A DNA stretch of 36,285 nucleotides from an uncultured Mollicutes bacterium (lineage in GTDB: Bacteria > Bacillota_I > Bacilli_A > Acholeplasmatales > Anaeroplasmataceae), in NCBI GenBank assembly GCA_947174785.1, contig CAMWKG010000017.1:1-36285 (forward strand). Reading direction: 5' to 3'. Shown in pieces: positions 25,279-34,221 of this stretch. Below the pieces are notes generated by a model. That model searched no databases, was not told the DNA's origin, and was given only the letters and a program-made list of their open reading frames with translations. The position numbers were made by a program, and so were the translations under genes. The stretch's first letter is position 1. Each line of letters starts with the position of its first letter.

Positions 25279-27211
25279 ACTGCTTCTAGGTTTTACCATA
25301 CTCACACTTATCATCACAATTATTGGAAGCATTGGTGGAATTATTCTTTTTAGGAATGCCAGCAATACTTCCATTTTTATTCGCGAAAATAGTAAGCCTA
25401 TCTATATCTATGATGATACAGATACACTTGTTTCATCAGATAGCCTATACTATGAGTATTGTTCAATTCAAGAGGTTAGTCCAGAAGTAATTCATGCAGT
25501 GGTAGCAATAGAGGATAATGACTTTTATAAGCATCCAGGAATTTCTATTCCTAGAATAGCACATTCTATATACCAAAACATAACGAATGGTTCTATCATT
25601 TCTGGCGCTTCTACGATTACGCAGCAATATATCAAAAACACCTATTTTACAAATGAGAAAACCTTCTCAAGAAAAATCAATGAAATTGCCTATGCTTTAG
25701 AGCTAGAAAAGAAATATACAAAAGATCAAATTATGGAAGCCTACTTAAATACTGTCTTATTCGGCAGTAACATCTACGGAATTAAGATGGCAGCTAAATA
25801 CTACTTTAATAAGGAGCCTAAGGATATCACAACAAATGAGGCGGCTATACTTGCGGGTATGATACAGCTTCCCAACTATTATAATCCCTTAAGAAATCCT
25901 GAGAGTGCAACGACTCGTAAAAATTTAGTATTAAGACGAATGTATGAAGAAAAATACATATCAGAAGCTGCCTATAATGAGTTAAAGGAAATACCTGCAG
26001 AGGATATTGTTCACAAAGGCTTTACAAATCAAAGGATTACCTATTTAACACCTTATATCGACTATCTTTTTTCTAACCTGCCACAAAATAGTGATACAAT
26101 CACTTCTATAAAAACCTATTTAGATACAAACATTCAAAAAACACTATACTCTATTATGAATAATGATTATAAATTATTTAATGATGAGGAGCTCAATTGT
26201 GCCATCGTCGTATTAGATAATGCTACCTATGGAGTAAAAGCTATTGCTGGAAACAGATCCTATGATGAACGTGTAATCAACTATGCAAGTGATGTTTTAT
26301 TGCAACCAGGATCTACTATTAAGCCTCTTCTAGATTATGCACCTGCAATTGAATATCTAAATTATACTCCTGCTACCATAATCAAGGATGAGGAATATAC
26401 TTATCAAAATGGAACAAAATTAAAAAACTATGATAATCAATATCTAGGTGCCATCACCTTAAGAAAAGCCTTAAGTGATTCAAGAAATATTCCTGCAGTT
26501 AAGCTATTTAATCAGGTTGGCTATGAACGTGCTTTTGGATTCTTAAAGAATTTAGGCATAGAAAAGACGGATACTATCTATGAGGCAGATGCAATTGGTG
26601 GAGCAACAACAGGGTATTCTCTATTAAGCCTAGCTAATGCATATCAGGCATTTGCCAATCTAGGATATTATAAAAAAGCTAGTGCCTATAAGGAGATTGG
26701 CTATGAGCTTACCACTTATAAGAATGATACGCCAGCGAAACTAGTGATGAAGCCTACTACTGCTTTCCTCATTAACACAATCTTACATGATGTGTTTAAA
26801 GGAAGTGTATTTGATCAAAAAAGTACTTATATGATGGCTAAGACCGGACAGACCAACTATGATCAAGCATCTATTTTAAAATACCATCTTCCAAGTAATG
26901 CAACTAAAGACTCCTTACTGATTGCCTATACTAAGGATTTAACTATAGGTGTATGGGTAGGCTATGAACGAATTACAGATGGAAAATATCTGGATTATTA
27001 TAAGAAAAATATTCCTAGAAGCATAATGAAGATGCTGCTAGACACATTTGCCAAAAAAGGTCTATACTATGATGAAATTGAAGGCATTCAAAAAAGCTAT
27101 ATCACAATATATCAAGATCAAGTCTATCTAGCCAAGGATAATGGGTATTATGAATACTTTTTAGAAGGAACACAACCTTTAACCTATCCTAATTATGAAT
27201 TTAAAGCATAA
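25259..27211 (+). CDS. ponA: Class A penicillin-binding protein (PBP1a type)
   Basis: Bifunctional peptidoglycan synthase of 650 residues, anchored by an N-terminal helix (about 8-31) with the rest outside the cell. The glycosyltransferase-51 domain (about 60-230) has the catalytic EDNDFYKHPG motif near 85 and SGASTITQQ near 118. The transpeptidase domain (about 310-620) has SxxK as PGSTIKP near 355, SxN in SDSRNIP near 405, and KTG in AKTGQTN near 530. There is no long Ser/Thr-rich or fibronectin tail. The ATG lies inside the end of recU, so translation is probably coupled. It should be transcribed with recU and ends in a strong terminator. Confidence 0.95.
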   Translation: MKSILNKLLLGFTILTLIITIIGSIGGIILFRNASNTSIFIRENSKPIYIYDDTDTLVSSDSLYYEYCSIQEVSPEVIHAVVAIEDNDFYKHPGISIPRIAHSIYQNITNGSIISGASTITQQYIKNTYFTNEKTFSRKINEIAYALELEKKYTKDQIMEAYLNTVLFGSNIYGIKMAAKYYFNKEPKDITTNEAAILAGMIQLPNYYNPLRNPESATTRKNLVLRRMYEEKYISEAAYNELKEIPAEDIVHKGFTNQRITYLTPYIDYLFSNLPQNSDTITSIKTYLDTNIQKTLYSIMNNDYKLFNDEELNCAIVVLDNATYGVKAIAGNRSYDERVINYASDVLLQPGSTIKPLLDYAPAIEYLNYTPATIIKDEEYTYQNGTKLKNYDNQYLGAITLRKALSDSRNIPAVKLFNQVGYERAFGFLKNLGIEKTDTIYEADAIGGATTGYSLLSLANAYQAFANLGYYKKASAYKEIGYELTTYKNDTPAKLVMKPTTAFLINTILHDVFKGSVFDQKSTYMMAKTGQTNYDQASILKYHLPSNATKDSLLIAYTKDLTIGVWVGYERITDGKYLDYYKKNIPRSIMKMLLDTFAKKGLYYDEIEGIQKSYITIYQDQVYLAKDNGYYEYFLEGTQPLTYPNYEFKA

Positions 27212-27250
27212 AAAAGCAGCTGTGAAATATTTGTTTTCACAGCTGCTTTT
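27212..27250. terminator. Bidirectional terminator between ponA and the kinase-like gene
   Basis: A long stem, AAAAGCAGCTGTGAAA paired with TTTCACAGCTGCTTTT and closed by a short loop, has A-runs on one side and T-runs on the other. It can serve both convergent transcripts. It begins directly at the ponA stop. Confidence 0.92.
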
Positions 27251-27260
27251 TATTATTGTT

Positions 27261-27812
27261 TTATAAAGAAAACTTCTCTTTAATTATTTTTGCAACAACA
27301 TCAGGCTCCAAATTCGTATTATCAATTCTCAAATAATTCTTAAATGGAAGTTCATTCTCATAGCTTATACATCTATGCTTCTTATAATCATTTAATAAAC
27401 GAGCTTCAGACAATTCAAGATTTCTTTTAGATGCCTTATTCTTCAAACGGTTTTCTGTTTTATTTCGCTGTAAACGAACTTCTAAAGATGCATCTAATTC
27501 TACATAATAGATATCCGCATTTACTTTTTCAAAGGTATCTGTGATTTTCTTTACAATATCCCAATCCTCTTGTTCATCAAAGGCCCACATAAAAGTAAAT
27601 ACCATTCCATAACTATCTGTCTTAGAAAACTCTTCAAAGATAACATCTCTTAATTTTAATATAGCCTCCTGATGAAAGCTACCAAACACATCTAATACTA
27701 ATTCTATTGTCATATGATTATGAAATAATCTTAAATCTGTAATTTTGCAGAGTTCCTGACCAACAGTCATTTTACCAACGGCACAATCTCCAAAGAGTAA
27801 TACAAGCTTCAT
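27261..27812 (-). CDS. P-loop kinase-like protein (shikimate/adenylate kinase fold)
   Basis: A 183-residue protein with a Walker A loop at the N-terminus (LLFGDCAVGKMTVGQEL; GxxxxGKM in place of GKS/T). HNHMTIELVLDVF follows, a combination seen in a family of small uncharacterised P-loop kinases. ELDASLEVRLQRNKTENR near 122-140 looks like a LID region with arginines. The size and pattern fit nucleoside/shikimate-kinase-like NTPases; the substrate is unknown. It lies 12 bases after mgtE on the same strand, so it may be the last gene of that operon. Confidence 0.72.
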   Translation of the reverse strand: MKLVLLFGDCAVGKMTVGQELCKITDLRLFHNHMTIELVLDVFGSFHQEAILKLRDVIFEEFSKTDSYGMVFTFMWAFDEQEDWDIVKKITDTFEKVNADIYYVELDASLEVRLQRNKTENRLKNKASKRNLELSEARLLNDYKKHRCISYENELPFKNYLRIDNTNLEPDVVAKIIKEKFSL

Positions 27813-27824
27813 CTTAACACCTCT

Positions 27825-29204
27825 TTAAAATGCTAAGAACATTAAATATGCTAATCCGTAATATAACACAATAGCAATAATATCATTTAATGTTGTTATA
27901 AATGGACCTGAGGCAACTGCAGGGTCTATTTTTATTTTCATAAAGAAAATTGGAATTGCTGAACCAATCAAGCTGCAAATTGTCATTGCAAGTAACAAGG
28001 ATAATGATACAATACCTGAAGCCTTAAGTGCTTGTAAGTGGTCATATACATCTCCACTAATGGATTGTTTTGTAATAAACAAAAAGCAGAAAACAAACAC
28101 AAAGGCTAAAATTGCTAAAATAAGACCGTTTAAGAAGCCTACACGAATTTCTTTAAAGCATAGCTTCAATAAATCTCTAGTCTTAACCTCATCAGAAAGC
28201 ATACGTATAGTTACTGCCAAGGACTGTGTACCTGTATTTCCAGCCATATCTAAAATCAAGGATTGGAAAAACACAATTACAGGCAATGCAGCAACAACTT
28301 CCTCAAAACCAGAAATCAATGAGGAAACAACTAAACCTAAAAACAATAAAGCAACAAGCCAAGGAAGCCTTTTCTTAACAGATAAGAAAATAGATTCTCC
28401 TAAATTTTCTTCTTCTGTCAAACCACCGAGCTTAGCATAGTCATCTCCCATTTCTTCATCCAAAACCTCTACAACATCATCAGATGTTACTACACCTATA
28501 ATTTCATTTTTTGCATTTAAAATAGGATAAGAATCCAATGCATAATCCTTTAGTCTACCAATACAATCAGTAACCTCTTCATTCGCATAGAAATAAGGAT
28601 AATTCTGTTTCATCAAGGAAACCAAATCATCATTTTCTCTAGCAATGATAAGATCACGTAAATCCAAAGCACCAAAAAAATGATGGTATTCATCTTCTAC
28701 ATAGATGGTAGCAACATTATCATTTTCTGCAGCCTCAGAAATTACTCTTTTCATTGCAGTTTTTACACTATTACTTTTAGATATTAAGATGAAGTTTGTA
28801 GTCATCTTACTACCTATTTGTTCTTCACTAAACTGATCAATTAATTTAATATCCTCTATGGAATCAGGTTCCATTAAGGATTCAATTTCCTTACGGTCGT
28901 CCTCATCCAATTCTTCTAGGACATCAATTGCATCATCGGAGTCCATCAGCTCAATAATATCTGCTGCCTTTTCCTGTGATAGTTCCTCTACATAATCTGC
29001 AACATTATCCAAATAAGCAAAGATTTCAGATACATTTTCTTCACCTAAAATGTGATATAGCTTAAGTCTTTGATCCTTGTTTAGATTTGCTAAAGCATCG
29101 GCGATATCACTTTCGTGATATTGTAATATTAGATTTTTTTGTTCTTCTTCAGTTTTAGAAGATTCGATAATCCGAACCAATTCTTCTACATAATCTCTAA
29201 TCAT
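27825..29204 (-). CDS. mgtE: Magnesium transporter MgtE
   Basis: Mg2+ channel of 459 residues. The N-terminal acidic superhelical domain (about 15-125, e.g. VLEELDEDDRKEIESLMEPD) and two CBS domains (about 135-255) form the cytosolic Mg2+ sensor. Five helices follow in the C-terminal ~180 residues, with the pore signature DMAGNTGTQSLAVTIR near 315 and ASGPFITTLNDI near 437. Length and domain order are typical. AGGGGGT is 9 bases before the ATG. It follows the unknown helical protein by 21 bases. No Mg2+ riboswitch (M-box) is recognisable upstream. Confidence 0.95.
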   Translation of the reverse strand: MIRDYVEELVRIIESSKTEEEQKNLILQYHESDIADALANLNKDQRLKLYHILGEENVSEIFAYLDNVADYVEELSQEKAADIIELMDSDDAIDVLEELDEDDRKEIESLMEPDSIEDIKLIDQFSEEQIGSKMTTNFILISKSNSVKTAMKRVISEAAENDNVATIYVEDEYHHFFGALDLRDLIIARENDDLVSLMKQNYPYFYANEEVTDCIGRLKDYALDSYPILNAKNEIIGVVTSDDVVEVLDEEMGDDYAKLGGLTEEENLGESIFLSVKKRLPWLVALLFLGLVVSSLISGFEEVVAALPVIVFFQSLILDMAGNTGTQSLAVTIRMLSDEVKTRDLLKLCFKEIRVGFLNGLILAILAFVFVFCFLFITKQSISGDVYDHLQALKASGIVSLSLLLAMTICSLIGSAIPIFFMKIKIDPAVASGPFITTLNDIIAIVLYYGLAYLMFLAF

Positions 29205-29225
29205 TAGATTACCCCCTATAACTCA

Positions 29226-29987
29226 TTATAGTGAAAACTCAAAAGAAAAATGCAATTTAAAATCTGCTTGAATAGATTTATTCATCTCTCTATCTTGATA
29301 ATTTTTTTCACGCAAATCCATTAGTTCTCTTGTGATGAGTTCCTCTTTATTAAATATATCTGCCTTATTTAAAGGGAATATAGTGTCTCTTTGTTGTTTT
29401 ATAGAATTTAAATGTTCAATTGTTTCTTGATAAAGCTGTGCTATCTTCTCATAGTCATCTGAGGAAATCTCAGGAGAAGTAAAACTTCCACTACATTCCT
29501 TCATAACATTCTTAAACCCTGTAATATTACCTGTACGATATAACATACTTAATGAAGAATAAATGGTACGCTCTAGTTCAGTAGAATAAGCCTTAACTAA
29601 AGGATGATGGATAGAGCAATATGAGATAAATTCCTGATCATTTTGTTCTATATCCTCTTTTACATAATTCACTATTTGCTTTTCATATTCTAAAGCGGTT
29701 TGATATTGTCTTTGGAAATGATGAATATGTGCCTCAAACTCTTTTCTACAGCCTTCTAAAAAGGTCTTAACTTCTTCCTCTGTTTTTCCATCCACATCCA
29801 TAGCTATCGCTTTAATTAAATACTCATTTTCATATTGTAAATATCTTTGTTGTTCTAATTCCTCATGAAAATTTAGCAAATATGCATTATTTAAAAAGAA
29901 TATTCTACGTTCTGTCTGTTCAAAATCTATAACAAACTCTATTAATTTATTTTTTATAGATGTAAATTCTTCTAAATTCAATTTCAT
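29226..29987 (-). CDS. Helical cytoplasmic protein, unknown function
   Basis: Unrecognised protein of about 253 residues. It is hydrophilic, rich in Glu, Gln and Tyr, and predicted to be almost entirely alpha-helical with coiled-coil-like stretches (e.g. EELEQQRYLQYENEYL near 40-55, and 75-105). No transmembrane segment, signal peptide or catalytic motif is seen. An upstream in-frame extension to 30026 lacks a ribosome site. The ATG at 29987 follows GGGGTTG closely, and a TTG at 29981 is an alternative. It is the first gene before mgtE (21-base gap), with the tRNA promoter divergent from it. Confidence 0.65.
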   Translation of the reverse strand: MKLNLEEFTSIKNKLIEFVIDFEQTERRIFFLNNAYLLNFHEELEQQRYLQYENEYLIKAIAMDVDGKTEEEVKTFLEGCRKEFEAHIHHFQRQYQTALEYEKQIVNYVKEDIEQNDQEFISYCSIHHPLVKAYSTELERTIYSSLSMLYRTGNITGFKNVMKECSGSFTSPEISSDDYEKIAQLYQETIEHLNSIKQQRDTIFPLNKADIFNKEELITRELMDLREKNYQDREMNKSIQADFKLHFSFEFSL

Positions 29988-30040
29988 CAACCCCATTTGC
30001 CATAAAATACATAAAAATGTAAACAAAAAAAATTTATATC

Positions 30041-30069
30041 TTGAAAACCATTTTTATTTGCGTTATAAT
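30041..30069 (+). promoter_or_regulatory. Strong promoter in front of the tRNA-Arg half gene
   Basis: TTGAAA (30041-30046) and TATAAT (30064-30069) are separated by exactly 17 bases; the tRNA 5' end follows 17 bases after the -10. The full-length tRNA copy 268 bases downstream has no comparable promoter. Confidence 0.82.
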
Positions 30070-30085
30070 TATAACGCTGTGAATT

Positions 30086-30125
30086 GACTCGGTAGCTCAG
30101 CTGGATAGAGCAACGGCCTTCTAAG
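30086..30125 (+). pseudogene. 5' half of tRNA-Arg(UCU), truncated in the anticodon arm
   Basis: Forty bases are identical to the first 40 bases of the complete tRNA at 30354: acceptor 5' strand, whole D arm, 5' anticodon strand and the anticodon loop with TCT. Identity ends one base after the loop. The 3' half is absent, so no functional tRNA can form here. It carries the good promoter, as expected for the original host tRNA gene interrupted by integration. Confidence 0.9.
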
Positions 30126-30353
30126 AAAGTGACCTATCCATTAAAAACCTTGCTAGATAGTGCTAAGGTCTGCGATTTTAAGCTCCTAATCATCATGGTA
30201 TATAGCAATTGTGCGGGATAATGTGCGGGATTGTTTAAAAGTCAGTGGACTTTACGACCTTCGACCTATCCTAGAGAAAAATCACTATATTGCGTTAAAA
30301 TTTACGCATTTTAGTCTTAAAATTTAACCAAAATTCCAATCTTTTCGTCAAAT
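30126..30353 (+). mobile_element. 228-bp insert between tRNA-Arg copies, probable att-site remnant
   Basis: The segment is bounded by a 41-bp direct repeat of the tRNA 5' half (30085-30125 and 30353-30393). It contains two 10-bp direct repeats TGTGCGGGAT at 30210 and 30222 (12-base period), which resemble arm-type binding sites of tyrosine integrases. It also holds two copies of GACCTATCC (30131 and 30263). No coding sequence is apparent. The architecture fits an integrated element whose body was lost, leaving attachment-site DNA. Confidence 0.6.
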
Positions 30354-30430
<77 letters not shown>

Positions 30431-30496
30431 TTTTTTTATCCAAACTAAGTTATACTAAGTCAAAACATTTTTATACTTCTAATTATTCTGTTATGC

Positions 30497-30530
30497 TTGA
30501 CATTATATCATAGATGATATAATTTATCAA
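30497..30530. promoter_or_regulatory. Palindromic, possibly bidirectional promoter/operator
   Basis: Two perfect 10-base arms, ATTATATCAT (30502-30511) and ATGATATAAT (30514-30523), flank an AG. On the minus strand TTGATA (30530-30525) and TATAAT (30507-30502) are 17 bases apart, a good promoter directed at the antisense of the tRNA. On the plus strand TTGACA (30497-30502) and TATAAT (30518-30523) are only 15 apart. The palindrome would place a dimeric repressor over the -10 elements. Confidence 0.5.
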
Positions 30531-30539
30531 TAAATTTTG

Positions 30540-30595
30540 TGCTAAAAAGACCTTGAATAAGGACTATTAAACTTGTCCTACATTCAAGGTCTTTT
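30540..30595 (-). terminator. Terminator at the 3' end of the recombinase fusion
   Basis: A 14-base arm (AAAAGACCTTGAAT) pairs perfectly with its complement at 30582-30595; a smaller hairpin AGGAC/GTCCT lies inside. The stop codon of the fusion gene lies within the structure and T's follow on the minus strand. The symmetric ends could also stop plus-strand transcripts. Confidence 0.85.
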
Positions 30596-31994
30596 CTACT
30601 TGTTTCGATTTAATTCTCACAAACTCCAAGTAATCCATATACTCTTCATAACTTGTGAGTCCAAGCCTTTTCATTTCTTCTTTGGCTTTCTTGTATTCAT
30701 TGACTGAGTCATCGTGATTTGAACCACCTGTTGATATAAGAGTATCCATTACTTGAACAGCTTGAGTATCACTACTTTTTAGAACATATGCATAGATGTC
30801 TGATGTTGTTGATGGTTTGGAATGTCCAGCTCTAGCTGATACTGTAACTAGAGGAATACCTGCAGCTAGTTGAACTGCTATGTTGGTATGTCTTAAACTA
30901 TGAAGTGAGAAATGGGGTAGTTCACAATCTACCAAGAAAATATTTAACCACTTATCTAACATAGAAGGGTGAATGTTCTTTCCAAATTCTCCTGTGAACA
31001 CTTTATCAGTAGGTTTAAATGCTCTTCCCTTACTCTTTTGATCTGCTTCCTGCCATTCCTGATATTCTCTTAATTGTGCCATGAGAGATGGGGATACAGT
31101 GATTGCACGAGCTGATTCTTCAGTTTTTGGACCTTTTTCTATACAACCAACTCCACTGATTTGAATAATTGTATTTTGAATTTGGATTTTGTTTTTATCA
31201 AAATCAATATACTTCCATTCTAATCCAGCCACCTCTCCACGTCTAAAGCCTGTTAGTATAAAGACCATTAGTGCTGTCTTTATCTTTAAATCTTCATAGT
31301 TTAGTAAGCCATCAATAAAGATTTTAATCTCTTCATCATTCAAAGTCTTAACATTTCTTTTAGGTCGTTTAGGAAAGTCAATATACTCTGCTGAGGCATA
31401 ATTATCTTCAACGAGTCTATTCTTCTTTGCCATAGCTAAGATAGCCCTAACATATACTTGGGTATTGGTACTTCTTAAAATTGTTGCAGCTACTGATGTT
31501 ACAGTAGTTGGAATAATTAAATAGTCCATTTTTGTCATTGCGAAAGCGTTTGAACCTATAGTTTCAACAGCAGGTAATGTTATCGAAGTTAGTGCTTTGC
31601 AATTAACAAAAGCATTTGAACCAATAGTTTTAACACTTTTTGGAATTCTTACCAATTCCAATTTTGAAGCTGCAGAAAATCCATTTGCAGCAACAACTGT
31701 AACAGTATATTCTTTACCATTAAGCTCAACTTTTTCTGGAATAATTGCATAAGTTGCTGTTTTATCAGACAATCTGACATCACATTCCGTTTCACTAATT
31801 GGCGTGAAAGAAAATACAGAAATAAAATCTTTGTACCTATTATTACTTGAATTTCTAGTAGATACAATGTTTGCTTCACTACTAATTGTATCAACAGTTT
31901 CTGCTTTTACAGGTACTAAGCAAAAACTAGCAATAACAACAAGTAGTAATACGAAAAATAAAATAGTTTTACTCGTTTTAAGTCTTATATTCAC
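30567..31994 (-). CDS. Chimera: secreted BspA-type leucine-rich repeats fused to a tyrosine recombinase
   Basis: Single 475-residue frame of two unrelated parts. Residues 1-31 are a clear signal peptide. Residues ~60-182 are a beta domain and BspA-like repeats (VKTIGSNAFVNCKALTSITLP). From ~183 the protein is a phage-type integrase: the tail of the core-binding domain (RAILAMAKKNRLVEDN), then the catalytic domain with R251 (LTGFRRGE), H365 and R368 (HSLRH), H391 (AGHSKP) and nucleophile Y401 (DIYAYV). The recombinase lacks its arm-binding domain and most of the core-binding domain. The junction (about 31440-31475) is a repeat-like NTQVYV stretch. The GTG start has GGGAGG upstream and lies 20 bases after the lipoprotein stop, so it inherits an operon for exported proteins. 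It is probably the product of a deletion; function is doubtful. Confidence 0.85.
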   Translation of the reverse strand: MNIRLKTSKTILFFVLLLVVIASFCLVPVKAETVDTISSEANIVSTRNSSNNRYKDFISVFSFTPISETECDVRLSDKTATYAIIPEKVELNGKEYTVTVVAANGFSAASKLELVRIPKSVKTIGSNAFVNCKALTSITLPAVETIGSNAFAMTKMDYLIIPTTVTSVAATILRSTNTQVYVRAILAMAKKNRLVEDNYASAEYIDFPKRPKRNVKTLNDEEIKIFIDGLLNYEDLKIKTALMVFILTGFRRGEVAGLEWKYIDFDKNKIQIQNTIIQISGVGCIEKGPKTEESARAITVSPSLMAQLREYQEWQEADQKSKGRAFKPTDKVFTGEFGKNIHPSMLDKWLNIFLVDCELPHFSLHSLRHTNIAVQLAAGIPLVTVSARAGHSKPSTTSDIYAYVLKSSDTQAVQVMDTLISTGGSNHDDSVNEYKKAKEEMKRLGLTSYEEYMDYLEFVRIKSKQVEKTLNVGQV

Positions 31995-32014
31995 ATTCTT
32001 TACCTCCCTTAAGA

Positions 32015-33841
32015 CTATTCTTTTTCATATTCCCCTGTCCAAAATTCGTAAGGAATACCGACATTTCTGTCTCCAATATTAAATTCATTTCTTAAATAAC
32101 TATACAAATAATCAAACTCTGTTTTCAGTGACACCCCCTCTTTTCCCAAATATGATAGTGCATTATGAATTCCATAATTATCCTTACCACTTAATTGCAG
32201 TTCAACTGTATGAGTAAATTCATGGATATAGGTGCCCATATTCCCAATCCATACATTATAAACACCTGGATAAGAAAAATTAAAAGTATTTTCAGGATTA
32301 TCTTTAAATTGAAAAAAATCATAATCCAAATGTATCTCGCCATATTTAGCACCAGATGAACCAGCAGTAATATGTAATTTGCTTTCATCATCATTTAAAG
32401 AAAATAAAGTCATTACACTACTATAATTATCTAATATGTCATTAACTTCAGATATTTTTCCACGTTGAGTATCTATCCCAAAATCATCAAATATTTTACC
32501 ACCTGAAACAATTACTGTACTTCCTCTATCAAAACTATCTTCATGCAAAGGTTCTTTTGTAAAATATGTGTCAACCTGAAAATCTACTGTACCATTCAAT
32601 ATAGCTTCTAAGTATTCTTCCATTCTTAATGAGATAACTTTACAATGCTCTCTTTCTATTTCATTCATAACATAATCTACTTGAATTGTTCCATAATAGG
32701 AAGTTTCTAAAGCTGCATGTATCTCTGTTACATATATCATAAGAATCTTATAAACAGGAACTTCTTTAATTGGCTTCCATTTCGCAAATAGCTTCATATC
32801 AGGATTTGTAAACTCATAAAATAAATAATCATTCGTAAACCATTCTCTACCTACAATCATTTTTCCTGTTTCATCAGTTACTTTGGTTGTATGAAACCAA
32901 TCAGAATACCAACCCATAAATTCGTATCCTTCTCTTTGTGGTACAGGTAAGTATTGTTCTTTTTCCATATCATCTAAATAAAAAGTATAATCCGTTAGTT
33001 CATTTTTTGATGTGGCTTCATTATATTCTAATTTAAAATCTCTTTTGTATCTCTCAAATTCAGCATATACTGTTCCCCATCTATAAGTAACACTTTCATT
33101 GGTTCTCTCTGCTTCAGTTTCTCCATCACTCCATTTAACAAATCTAAAGCCTTCATCTGGTATGGCAGTAACAGGTTCTCCTTTATCTCCATATAGTACT
33201 GATTGTTTTAATGTGCCTGTAACTGTTCCTCCTTCTTTGGCTTTGAACTGTATATCACAAGTGATTGGACCTTGAAGAATAGCTTTCACAATAAGTACTC
33301 CTTGCACATTTTTCTCTACTCTTGTAAACTCATTTTCTCCCTCTGGTTCACTACCATACACACTCCAGCCTAAGAACTTATATCCTGGATTTGGAATTAC
33401 TGTTACAGGAGTTCCTTCTTTACCTTGTTCAACAATTTGATTAACTTCTCCTTCTAATCTTCCTTGATTTTTATCGATTTCATAATTTACAGGAAAAGTT
33501 TGCTTGGAATTTACTTCATTATCTTCAACCCATTTTGCATATAGAATTATATCATCTTCTATCTTCTCATTGGGTTTAGCTCTATCTTTAAAAGTTTCAT
33601 TATCCTTAAACCAATCATTAAATTTCCAACCTTCCTCACTTAATACAGGAAGTGGATCAGGTAGATTAGTTTGTTTTTCTAAAGTTTCTAATTGTTCTCC
33701 ATGTCCATTAGTTACAAAGGTTATACTAAATCCTTCCTTTGGTTCTTCTACTTGTTTATGACAGGAACACAAAACAAAAAAGCAAATCAAAAAGAGAAAT
33801 ATAAAAATTCGTTTGATTTGCTTATTCTTTGATACATACAT
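32015..33841 (-). CDS. InlB-repeat lipoprotein with HEFTH zinc-protease motif
   Basis: Surface lipoprotein of about 608 residues. Signal helix and lipobox (LCSC, Cys near 27) come first. InlB/Flg_new-type beta repeats occur at about 38-107 and 270-358 (REGYEFMGWY), with two divergent repeats between (GYKFLGWS, GFRFVKWS). A C-terminal ~240-residue domain carries TYIHEFTHTVELQL near 537-550, an HExxH zinc-binding motif. This suggests a metallopeptidase; the third ligand is not certain, and I do not recognise the family. The frame extends to a TTG at 33856, but TTGGAGGTA there is the ribosome site, so the ATG at 33841 is the start. It is the first gene of an operon with the recombinase chimera. 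Confidence 0.8.
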   Translation of the reverse strand: MYVSKNKQIKRIFIFLFLICFFVLCSCHKQVEEPKEGFSITFVTNGHGEQLETLEKQTNLPDPLPVLSEEGWKFNDWFKDNETFKDRAKPNEKIEDDIILYAKWVEDNEVNSKQTFPVNYEIDKNQGRLEGEVNQIVEQGKEGTPVTVIPNPGYKFLGWSVYGSEPEGENEFTRVEKNVQGVLIVKAILQGPITCDIQFKAKEGGTVTGTLKQSVLYGDKGEPVTAIPDEGFRFVKWSDGETEAERTNESVTYRWGTVYAEFERYKRDFKLEYNEATSKNELTDYTFYLDDMEKEQYLPVPQREGYEFMGWYSDWFHTTKVTDETGKMIVGREWFTNDYLFYEFTNPDMKLFAKWKPIKEVPVYKILMIYVTEIHAALETSYYGTIQVDYVMNEIEREHCKVISLRMEEYLEAILNGTVDFQVDTYFTKEPLHEDSFDRGSTVIVSGGKIFDDFGIDTQRGKISEVNDILDNYSSVMTLFSLNDDESKLHITAGSSGAKYGEIHLDYDFFQFKDNPENTFNFSYPGVYNVWIGNMGTYIHEFTHTVELQLSGKDNYGIHNALSYLGKEGVSLKTEFDYLYSYLRNEFNIGDRNVGIPYEFWTGEYEKE

Positions 33842-34015
33842 ATATATTACCTCCAATTATAAATTTGATTCTTTAACAAGGTAGTCATTTATTATAAAAT
33901 ATGTTTGTCCATAAAATAAAGCTTAATTCATTGTAAAAATTTTTCTTTCTATATAAAATCTTATTTTCAAACTAAAAACAAATCTCCCTTCATTGACGCT
34001 TCTTTTCTTAGTATA

Positions 34016-34045
34016 ATTTTATCATTCGGTATAATATTTTGTCAA
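34016..34045 (-). promoter_or_regulatory. Probable promoter of the lipoprotein operon with a long leader
   Basis: TTGACA (34045-34040) and an extended -10 TGATAAAAT (hexamer 34021-34016) are 18 bases apart on the minus strand. Transcripts would carry a leader of about 165 bases before the ATG at 33841. The rest of the gap 33842-34304 is AT-rich with no gene or recognised riboswitch. Confidence 0.6.
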
Positions 34046-34221
34046 CATATATTTCATTGAATGGTATTGTGTAAAAATCTATTTCATAATTGCTGGAATT
34101 CAAACTTTAATACCTGTATTTTACTTTTTAATAATAAACTTCTTACTGATTCTTAAAAATTTCGCATTTTATAAAAACATTGACTAAAAGAAAAAAGATT
34201 GTAGTTAATACTTCCTTTTGT

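Noticed and set aside
29988-30026. Upstream extension of the helical protein gene
   Set aside because: It lacks a ribosome site and would encode a hydrophobic lead not matched by the rest of the protein; the ATG at 29987 follows GGGGTTG.
30126-30353. CRISPR-like or coding content in the tRNA spacer
   Set aside because: Only two 10-bp repeats and two 9-bp repeats are present, with no regular spacers, and no open frame of useful length exists.
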